A DNA stretch of 16,526 bases. It comes from Brachionus koreanus. Its lineage: Eukaryota > Rotifera > Eurotatoria > Ploima > Brachionidae. Position 1 is the stretch's first letter. The number at the start of each line of letters is the position of its first letter. The notes under the pieces are model-generated. The model had not been told where the DNA came from and did not search any database. It saw nothing but the letters and a program-made list of their open reading frames with translations. The position numbers and the translations under genes are program-made. The stretch is taken from NCBI GenBank assembly GCA_016987375.1, contig PJRA01000216.1, positions 2,067,957 through 2,084,482 of the forward strand. Direction: 5' to 3'. This document shows, piece by piece, positions 8,170-16,526 of this stretch.

Positions 8170-10986
8170 ATGAACAATATTGAAATACTTCTTTTAATTT
8201 ATGGTCTTAGTGCCACTTTAACTATAATTTTAATAGCCGGATTCAAATGGTTTGGCATTAAATATTTGTTTTTTTGTAGAAATAAAAATAAAGTATTTAA
8301 AATCATTTATTTTTGCTATCTATTTGAATTTTTTTAAAGGATGAACATGAAGAAATAGGTCTTTCTTTACCACCCTCAAAAATTTGCTCAATTAATACCA
8401 TAGAAAATACAGCATTTACAAATAGTAATTTTTTAATTGGAATTAATTAAATTTTTCATTAAATAATTTCTAGTAATAACAATTAAATTAAGTATTGAAA
8501 TATTAAACCGTTCTTTTTTCAATTATTTAATATTTTAGAATTTTTATTGAAGTATTTTGAATTTATTTAGTTATAGTTGATCCTATTCAATCATAGTCAA
8601 TAATGGAAATTTGCTTGACTGACTAACACACAAACCACTCGGCTTTACGGGCTAACTATTATTAAAAAAAATGTAATAATTAACAAAATTTAAATAATTA
8701 GTATTTAATAATATATTAATAGGAATGTTAAATCATTAAGAGAAACTTCGACCAATTATTAAGTTTAAATGCTTTTAGCTCTTTCTTGATTCTTCTACTT
8801 TAAAATATTTAAGTTTTATGGTTAGGAGTTTAGCCATAAAGGGGTAAAGTCTACTATAGTAATATCGGAACTCCGTTAGTTTTCCTGCTTTGTCATTTTA
8901 GTTAAGCTAAACTTGACCGTAGAATATTAACTATTATCATTATTATTATTATTTAATTTATCCTACAATGTCAATTAATTTTAAATATTATGACGGTCTA
9001 TTAATAAATAATTTTAATCTTTGAAAGATAAGAAGTTTATTTTCTAATTTTGACTTAGCTTTCTTTGATTGTATAATTTTCAGTTCAATTTTTTTTTTAC
9101 TTCAGTCAAAATTTTTTTAAAGAAAATTGTTCAATAAGCCGATTGCTCTTGAAATAAATAATTACTTTTTAAATACACTTGATTGTTGATTTTGCATTTC
9201 TAATCAAAATTTTAAAGCATATTGTAAGAGATTAGAACCTCCACCTCAGCTTCAGTCTCATCTCAGAATGTTACAAATTTGATGGCATCACTGTTCTTAA
9301 CAAAATAGCTTCTTCACACCAAATGTTTACAGAATTAGCTCAATTTGAATGGCGCATTTTGAAAAATCCAGGTCTTTTTAATCAAATTCCTATTTTTAAT
9401 ATTCATTTGATTCATTTTTTTAAATAATTTTTTTAGAATATCCTCTTATATTTTGTCTATTTTTCTGTAAATATAATCCCAAAATTTGTGTGGAATTTTA
9501 ATGTGAATTTTTAAATTCTATTTTGAAATGTAGGTAATGTGGTATATTAGCGGGAAATTACATTATACTAAAAATAATAATAGGTAATTTCTTTATTTCA
9601 TTAAGTTAGATTCTAAATTTAAAAAAAATTATTTAACTAAAATTTAAGAATCTTAAACAAAAGTTAAATATTTAGGAATTTTTTTGTGATAGCAAATAAT
9701 TATAATTAAAAGATTGAATGAAGAGCATATATATTAAAAGATTAAACAAAATACTATCAACAAATTACTTTTAAAAACCTCAATATTAAAATATATTGAA
9801 ACATTTTTTCAAGTATCCAATTATGAAAATGGAGAAAAATGCGATAACTATTTGATGAAGCTCGCAAGCACATCTGAAGATGATGAGGCTGAAAATAGTG
9901 ATCAAAACCATGTCTTTTCTATTGACAATGATTATTGGAATACAGAAATTCAAATGGAAATAAATTTTGATAAGTATTTTACTATTCATAAAAAAAAATA
10001 GGTTTAATTAATTTGATTGATTTTCTCATAGATTTAAAAATACACTGTTTGTTAAAGTTGTGAAAGCTTCGAACATGTATCAAAATTTTTGTAATCTTAT
10101 TAAAAAAAAAAGGATTCTAAGCCAAGAAATGTCAGTTAAAGACTTGTCAGTCGATTTTTATCAAATTTATTTTTTAATAGAAATAAATGGCGGCAGAAAA
10201 TTAAAATCTCTAGTAAAATTCAAAATGATAAAAAAATTAACAAATTAATTTTATTTTTAAAAGGTAAAAGATTTTGAAAATGAACCAATTTTTAACCAAA
10301 ATTTTTACTTTCAAATAGAAAATAATTTAGCATCTTCACAAATAAACATTATCTTTTTTCTATTGAATTCACTAAATTCTACTGAATCACCTTATTTACA
10401 AGCTACTATTCCAGTTGAGAATGTTCCAAACATTCAAATCAATAATTTTCCGCTCTTTAATTTTGATTCTGTATTTATTTTTAATTAGCACTAATTAATT
10501 TTTTAAAGTTAACCAAGTTGAAAGGTGAATTATTGGTGAGTTTTTGCTTTTTACCTACATAAGAAAGATTAAAAGTCACCGTAGTCAAGGCTAGAGACCT
10601 TAGATTGAAAAACCAAATTTTTGGAGGTAATTCAATATTCGTTGTTTCATTCATTTTTTTCCAATTCATTCATTCGAATCCTAGATTTGTTTGTAAAACT
10701 AACTATAATTAAAAATAATCCGAAAAAATCTGAATCATTTAAAACAGAAACAGTGTCAAAAAATTCAAATCCAGTATTCAATGAAACATGTGTTTTCCAT
10801 TTATCGACCAAGCAGTTCAATCAAACTAAATTAAAATTTGTAATCTATGAACAAATTTCTGATCGTAATGAGGAGATCGGCTCTTTTATTATCGGAGCCG
10901 ATGTTAGTAGTTCATTAAATTTTCATTGGAATCAGATTCTGAAAAAAATTGGTAGAAGCGTAATTTTGAAAAAGTTTTTAAATTAA
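8170..10986 (+). CDS. SYT12: Synaptotagmin-12-like protein with an in-frame TAA in C2B
   Basis: Exons: 8170-8292, 8340-8424, 9814-9973, 10032-10212, 10264-10470, 10509-10626 and 10685-10986. Every junction keeps frame, giving 392 codons including the terminal TAA. Residues about 5-36 are a membrane segment (LLLIYGLSATLTIILIAGF) ending in basic residues. An acidic linker leads to a divergent C2A (INFDKFKNTLFVKVVKASNM ... EPIFNQNFYFQIE), then C2B: GELLVSFCFLPT, TAA, ERLKVTVVKARDL, LFVKLTIIK, SNPVFNETCVF, IGSFIIGADVSSS and HWNQILKKIGRSV. The LPT(A)ERL..VVVKA and HWNQML features match vertebrate SYT12 best. Loop aspartates needed for calcium are mostly absent (no DPY in C2A, DLF in C2B), as in SYT12. 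SYT12 is a calcium-independent vesicle protein; role inferred. Codon 270 is TAA (10560-10562): either a 39-nt intron removes it, or the allele is truncated to 269 residues. No other lesion is seen. The long intron 2 could hide an exon. Confidence 0.75.
8425..9813 (+). other. Long second intron of the SYT12-like gene
   Basis: At 1,389 nt it is far longer than the other introns of this gene (38-58 nt). It starts GTAATT and ends TTTTTTCAAG, and phase 1 fits both flanking exons. No additional exon was recognised. It holds the candidate dispersed repeat at 8570-8957 described separately; the rest is plain AT-rich sequence. Confidence 0.6.
8570..8957. repeat. Possible degenerate dispersed repeat ending in (ATT)n
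   Basis: Two blocks with more G+C than the surrounding intron (about 8575-8655 and 8818-8930) each run into an AACTATTAT sequence, and the second ends in an (ATT)n microsatellite at 8939-8954. An (ATT)n tail is common at the 3' ends of some SINEs and LINEs. No coding relic, terminal inverted repeats or target duplication could be found, so this is only a suspicion. Confidence 0.25.
10525..10563 (+). other. 39-nt intron-like segment containing an in-frame TAA (SYT12-like gene)
   Basis: The segment begins GTGAAT and ends CATAAG, is a multiple of three, and has a T-rich centre. Splicing it would join AAA-G to AA-AGA in frame and remove the TAA at 10560-10562. Yet the bases it would remove encode ELLVSFCFLPT, the conserved first strand of C2B. 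A second donor-like GTGAGT lies inside it at 10536, but its use would break the frame. A 38-nt intron lies only 16 nt upstream (10471-10508), so the size is feasible here. Confidence 0.5.
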
Positions 10987-11065
10987 GAAAATTAAATTTT
11001 AAATTCAAGGTAATACTATGGCATCCAGTTTTTAAATGATTAACAGCAATTTATATTTTTATTTC

Positions 11066-11071
11066 AATAAA
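11066..11071 (+). terminator. Putative polyadenylation signal of the SYT12-like gene
   Basis: AATAAA lies 80 nt after the stop codon; a second copy is at 11104-11109. Either could end the transcript. Confidence 0.4.
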
Positions 11072-11885
11072 TCAAATTAATGGTTTTTATTTGTAACCTA
11101 GTAAATAAAGAAACAAATAACAATATTGGAACATTATAAATTTTTATTAAATTTAGTAAATTTAATAAGCTAGTTTTAAATAAATAAAATTTATATTTTT
11201 TGAATTATTTAATCAAAAAAATTATTTACTAACTATTTTACTTAAATAAAATAAAATGATAAAAATATTCACTTTTCTCTAAGAATCTAAAATATTTTAT
11301 TTTCAAATGAAAATATTGCGGAAATTTTTCTATCATCATTGAAACTAATGAATTATAACTGAAATTTTAATAAATTGTCATATTTAATCAGATTAGTGTC
11401 TTAAGTGCTTAATTATCTATGAAAATTGTTCAAATGAAATTTGTTCTTATTTTAAATTTAATATTTCAAATAGAACTTGAACAAATTGAAAACATTTCAT
11501 CTTTTGCATGAAAAAAAAAATTTTTTCTAATTATTTGGCATCTAAAGGTATTAATTTAAATTTCTAAAAATATAAAATTAAATTTTCCAAATTGGAACAA
11601 TTATTGTTAAATCAAAAATAAATTCTATTTACTTTTATTTCTCAACAATCACTTTCAGAACAATCAAAATATTTTTATTTATTTATTTTGTCGTCAAAAA
11701 ATTTTTTACATTTTTGCCAAGAATTAAATTTTTTTAAATAATTTTTTAATCAAAAAGTAAATGAAAAGTCTATTTTATTTAAATAGTCTATTTTTTTAAA
11801 TATTCATCTAAAAATAATGGAAAAAATTAATTTGCATCTTCATTTTCTAAAGCTAAATTGGTTTGGATTACCTAACCCTAAGCCT

Positions 11886-11903
11886 AATTAGGTATACCTA
11901 ATT
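11886..11903. repeat. Perfect 18-bp palindrome beside telomere-like bases
   Basis: AATTAGGTATACCTAATT is its own reverse complement. Immediately left, 11871-11887 reads CCTAACCCTAAGCCTAA, resembling nearly three CCCTAA units with one mismatch. No function is known. Confidence 0.6.
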
Positions 11904-14900
11904 GCTTAAAAAAGCATTCAAAACCATTAGACGACAATAATTTCATGATAAAAGTGTCGCGAATTAATGTGATTTTTTGCAAATTTAGACGATCAATCTA
12001 GAATTTTAATTTTAATGTTTATTCCCGGATGTGACTTTGCCAAACAATCAATATATTCGGGCTTCTCAAACTATCTGCCAGCATTTTTATAATAAATTAT
12101 GTCTTTGTGTTGTCACAAAATAAATATAATTCGGTGTAAGTTAACTTTCAGCATTGGCTTTTTAGAATTTTTGATCAAACTAAGAGTTTCTATTTTTGAG
12201 TGCTCGTTTTTCACCAAGTCGCATGTTAGTATTTTCAACAAATATCGATTTATTGCGATATTATAATTATGGATTTTTATTTGCCTTTATTTTGAGTGAA
12301 TTAAATAATTATTTATAATGTTTATGTCATTTTTTTAATTTTTTTTGGTACAACTATAAATCTTTGTCAAATATTGTGCGCTTTTAATTCAAAATCTATG
12401 CTTGAATTGACTAAAATTTGAGCCAAGATTTACGACATAAAATATTATTATGAGTTATTTTATTTTAGGATTAATTATCAAAACGATGTACGAACCAAGT
12501 TAGAAATTCTCAATAAATTTTAAAATTATGTATTTCTAAGAAACATTATTTTTATTGAAAAGAAAAATTCAGTTCCGTTAAAGAACAAGAAAGTTACTTT
12601 AATTTATAAAATCTTCTCAGTCGAAACATTGATATTCATAGTAAGGATTACTCCATTCAGATGATTTGATGACACATACTAGGTCTCAAAAAAATAATTT
12701 CAAGTTTATGTAGTATTTAACAATTTAATTTTGATTTGAAAAAAATTTCCTTTTAAGCATTAGCTAAATCTTTATTCAGGTCTAGCTAAAAGCTCGATTT
12801 TTTTAATCGTTTATTATTCATTTAGATGAAATAAAAATTAAAAAGGATATCTTAGAAGAAATTAAATAAAAATTTTGCTGTTTTTTTTTTTTCAAAAATA
12901 CACATTGAAAAAAATTAAATTTTTTTAAATTTTGAAAATTTTCTAAAAATTATTAAAACTACAGAGTCATTGAGGCAAATTTTGAATTTTATCAGACTGG
13001 AAAGCTATTATTTTTAGCTGTTTAAAAAAACTATCCTAAGGTATTTGTCGCTGATAAATAATTAATCAAACCAAATTTATAACGAATTTATTTTTTAAGT
13101 CTTAAAAGTCATTTTTTTTAATGGTTGCTGTTAATTAAAATTCTTTTTGATTAATAATTTATAAATCTCACGAGAAAGCTTTCATATCGATATTTTATTC
13201 TTTTCATTCCTTTTTAATTTTGCTAAAAATTTAACTTCAAATTTCAAGGCTTAATTAGAATTTTATTTAAAGGGAAAATTTCATATATTAACCCAGTAAA
13301 TTCAACAAATTAGGTCGGCTTTTTTTTACTATTTTATGATTTAAATGGCTTTTATTTTGCCTAGTTAATAATAAAAAATAGGTCTGAAATTTTAGACTAA
13401 GATATTAAAACTTAAATTTCCACCGATTACTTAGATATAAATTTTATTAGATACTAATTACTGCATGGAAATATTTTGCACTAAAATTGGCCCAGAAAAG
13501 ACTAATTCATAGCTTATCTGAAATTAATTCAATTTAGAAAATTGTTAATTGAAATACGAACTAAATATTTAGACAAAAAATATGCAAAATATTCCATTTG
13601 GCGACATGTTTATTCATTTTATTTTAATCAAATTATTTAGGTATTGATAGCTGAGCAAATGTTTTATTTAAAAAATGAATGCAAAGATGTATCTTTGGCT
13701 GTTAGAATTTCAACAAAAATTAATATTCTTATATCTGTTTTATTTAAGCCTTGAAGAGCATATTAAATAATTTTTTTTAAAGTTCGTTTTTAAAATAAAA
13801 TAAAAGTTACTATCACCAATCTAATATGATTAATTCAAATTTTAAATTTTTTCCTAAAAATTAGTAATTGGTAATTATCTTAAAATAAGCATTTTATTAT
13901 TATTCTAATCTTAATATTAAACTTGTCTGTTTGTTTTATTATTATGTTGAAAATCTGATAAGACGATTAAGTATTAAATTAGAAATCTTTGGATCAATGT
14001 TGTCAAAATTTTAGAATTGTTCATGATTTGTTTTGTGTTTTAAAAAGCATTGGATTGTTGAAAATAATATTAGGATTAAATAAAGAGTTTATCAAGCTCA
14101 TTATGGTAAACTTGTAAATGAGTAAAAAATAAAAGATAATACTTTTCTATTTTGTTTAAGTATCTTAGACAATATTTTAAATGTTCTAATTTATCATTTA
14201 ACAACTATTTTAAATAAGCTGAATAAAGATCTTTAAATTGTTTCAGGTTATTAAAATTTTATAGAAGCTTATTAATTTTAAAATTAATTTGAACATTTTT
14301 TTTTAGAAATTTTTTAGTTACGTAATCATATTTTTCTACCTATTTACATTTCCTTATTTTGTCATTTAAGTTTCCGTTAAATTTAATAAAAAAAAAAAAC
14401 AAAAATTAATGGCAGCAGATAGAGAAAATGAACAAAAATATTAAAATTTTTGCTTTAAAAACAAAAAGTTATTTGAAATCTAGAATTTCAATCTAGAGAA
14501 AAATGAGCATAATTTTAGCTTTATTTGAGAAACAAAATCGAAAAATAGTCAAAAGAGAATCATTGATTTCACTATTGTTGTTGTTTTTTTTTAAATTATG
14601 AAATTGCTTGCAACTATAAGATAAGATGAAATTCTGGAACCAAAATTTTTTTCAGTAATTTAGCATAAATACGATCATGATCTATTGACAAAACTTAGAA
14701 ATCCTATTAAATGAGTGATGAAAAATAGATAATAATGGTTTAGAAGAAATTAGCAAAAAAATTGATTTATTATAATTATTTGATAAAATATTTTATTTCA
14801 ATTGATTTCACTTTCAATAACTTTTTTCTTTTAAGCAATTTTTTTTTGAATCCAATATTTAGCTATAAGAATAATAAAACATAATAAAATCTTAAGATTG

Positions 14901-15673
14901 TGCCGCCAGGCTTCTTCAGACGAATCATTTATTTATAGTTTTAGATAAATCTAGTCATTTTAAATTGAAAAAAAAGAGCATAATTTTATTTCACAAGTTA
15001 AAAAAACTGAATTTAACAACACCTTTTTCTTTGAGATTATTCATTTAAATGCGGAGGTAGCTTTAATTCATTTCTTCAATTAATATCCGAAAATAATTGC
15101 TGAGCTATTCAATTTATTAGAACATTTTGTATACATTTTTAATAATAGAGTTTTTAAGGAAGAAAAAGGGAGATCAAAAAACAGGAAATTTTTTATACCA
15201 AATTAATTAATATCTTTTACTAAGAGCATACCATCTAATTAAATAGAAATGATGTTGAATTTTTGAAAAATGGTTGATATTTCGGGTGCATAGAATGTTG
15301 AATTCAAACAGCTATTCTTGATTGAATGACAAACATTGGGAATTATTCCCTATTTCTTAACTAAAAAAATTAAGACCATCGAACTTCTCCCCACGGTACT
15401 TAGAACAAATGCATCAAGTTTATTAAGGCACTGTTTCTATTGATAATCTTATAAACAAATTTATGTTAGAAAAAAAATCAATAAAATTTAAAACACTGCT
15501 TCCTCTTAAAAGCTATGTCTTTGTTAAATTTTTATTTTTTCTCAGCTAAAAAACTTTTATCTATTCTCTTAGTCTCAATCGCAAAAAAATATTTACCTTA
15601 ATTAAATAAAAATGTATTTTGACATTTTAGCTTAGAATTATGTGTTAGTTTGTTATGATGTTTTTAATTTAAA

Positions 15674-15690
15674 AATAATAATAATAATAA
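15674..15690 (+). repeat. (AAT)n microsatellite
   Basis: Five to six AAT units about 90 nt upstream of the SYT1-type start codon, possibly in its promoter or 5' UTR. Confidence 0.7.
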
Positions 15691-15779
15691 ATTAATTATT
15701 TGTTTTTCGTGTTAACGGAATTCGACTTAAAAGCAAAAGAAACTAAACGAATCTAAACGAAAACCAATACCAACAAAAT

Positions 15780-16526
15780 ATGGAACAAGCAGCTTTATTA
15801 TTAAGAAGATTGCGTCAAGTAACTCGCAAAGAGGAAATGCCTGACGAAGATGAATATTATACAGAGAAGATCATTGTTGGTACAAAATTAGTTCCAATTG
15901 AGACTACTAGTATACCAGAAGCATTAAAGACAACTACTTTGTCCACATTTGAAAAGGGTCAGCAAAAAATTGAATATGTGAAAGATGGGATAAACGAAGT
16001 TTCCAAAAAAATGAAAAGTATGCTTTTTCTTTTAACAGTTTAAACAAAACTAATTTGAATAATTCAAGTTCCACCTTGGGCCACTATGTTAATAATCTTG
16101 ATGATTTTTATAATCATTATTTGTATTATTTATTTATTTTTTCGTAAAATGTGTCGTAAACTGTTCAGCAAAGGCGATAAAGTGACCGGTCTAAAAGGCT
16201 CTGTTGATTTGAAGGCCATGCCTTTACTAGGTAATTCGTTCAAAGAAAAAGTTCAACCTGATGTTGAACAGCTTACGACAAACATGGAAGAAAACGACGA
16301 TGCTGAATCTAAAAAGTCCGATATTGTGAATTTGGGAAAATTTGAATTTTCGCTCGACTACGATTTCCAAAAGCAGGAACTAACTGTCGGCGTTTTGCAA
16401 GCTCAGGAGCTACCCGCTATGGATATGGGCGGAACTTCTGATCCTTATGTCAAGGTCTACATAATGCCGGACAAGAAGAAAAAATTTGAGACCAAAGTTC
16501 ATCGAAAAACACTCAATCCAGTTTTT
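15780..16526 (+). CDS. SYT1: Synaptotagmin-1-type calcium sensor, 3' end outside window
   Basis: Exons are 15780-16017 and 16069-16526 (cut by the window edge), joined across a 51-nt phase 1 intron; the nearer AG at 16038 would give a stop and is rejected. 232 residues are visible. Residues 1-79 form the luminal N-terminus without a cleavable signal. The membrane segment is about 81-104, starting [13 protein letters not shown] as in SYT1 (LPPWA). It is followed by a Cys/Lys/Arg-rich stretch ([10 protein letters not shown]) where palmitoylation is usual. The linker has [20 protein letters not shown], typical of invertebrate SYT1. C2A begins about 169: [40 protein letters not shown], then [19 protein letters not shown]. 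Calcium-ligand aspartates at about 198 and 204 are kept, as is the polybasic strand. SYT1 sits on synaptic vesicles and triggers calcium-dependent fusion with SNAREs; role inferred from strong similarity. The rest of C2A and all of C2B lie outside. No SYT1-like lesion is seen. Confidence 0.95.

Larger units (their letters stand above)
10987..15779. other. 4.8-kb AT-rich region between the two synaptotagmin genes
   Basis: No gene was recognised on either strand. It contains the SYT12-like 3' UTR signals near its left end, a palindrome at 11886-11903, a small isolated GC-richer patch at about 14898-14921, an odd palindrome GGGAATTATTCCC at 15338-15350, and an (AAT)n run at 15674-15690 shortly upstream of the SYT1-type gene. 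The right end should contain the promoter and 5' UTR of the SYT1-type gene. Untranslated exons would not be visible to me. Confidence 0.5.

Noticed and set aside
11940..12075. Minus-strand stretch reading EYIDCLAKSHPGINIKIKILD, with a faint carboxypeptidase-like look
   Set aside because: It is short, has stops on both sides, lacks splice signals that would extend it, and shows no catalytic motif; chance is sufficient.
14831..14930. GC-richer patch whose minus strand reads DSSEEAWRHNLKILLCFIIL, a possible small membrane-protein exon
   Set aside because: Only about 33 codons are open, a stop lies just upstream with no acceptor before the coding part, and no partner exon could be found. RNA evidence would be needed.
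1..16526. tRNA, rRNA or CRISPR-like arrays
   Set aside because: No B-box with a matching cloverleaf, no rRNA-like blocks and no regularly spaced repeats were seen.

Overview
This is an animal (metazoan) nuclear window. The DNA is very AT-rich. Genes are split by spliceosomal GT-AG introns that are mostly only 38-60 nt long, and the families present (synaptotagmins, a CD36/LIMP-2 receptor, RAD51AP1, CDCA3) are animal ones. TAA and TGA end the genes, so the standard code applies. The composition and tiny introns would suit a compact invertebrate genome such as a monogonont rotifer, but that is inference only. Exon structures were deduced by hand from reading frame, splice sites and remembered family motifs; no database was searched.

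Left part, minus strand: the first two exons of a CDCA3-like cell-cycle gene run off the left edge (1-337). Just upstream in the same direction lies a complete three-exon RAD51AP1 homologue (533-1522), a homologous-recombination factor with the family's C-terminal RAD51-binding motif. Then comes about 1 kb without genes, and a dead LINE insertion (2518-3027). Its 5' part is inverted and its 3' part is in sense orientation, with matching 13-bp repeats on both sides: the form expected of twin-primed retrotransposition. A single-exon PDZ-domain gene (3827-4504, minus) follows.

Right part, plus strand: an eight-exon LIMP-2/SCARB2-type CD36-family gene (5570-7892) ends in a lysosomal dileucine signal. 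About 280 nt later starts a seven-exon synaptotagmin-12-like gene (8170-10986) with one membrane segment and two calcium-independent C2 domains. Its C2B region holds an in-frame TAA at a very conserved spot, inside a 39-nt GT-AG segment that could be an intron. After 4.8 kb of AT-rich sequence, a canonical synaptotagmin-1-type gene begins (15780) and leaves the window inside C2A.

The two synaptotagmins and the LIMP-2 homologue all act on vesicle or lysosome membranes, and the two left genes in cell division and DNA repair, but nothing shows that the window as a whole is a functional cluster. The most notable points are the TAA/39-nt segment in the SYT12-like gene, the twin-primed LINE, and the close head-to-tail RAD51AP1-CDCA3 pair.
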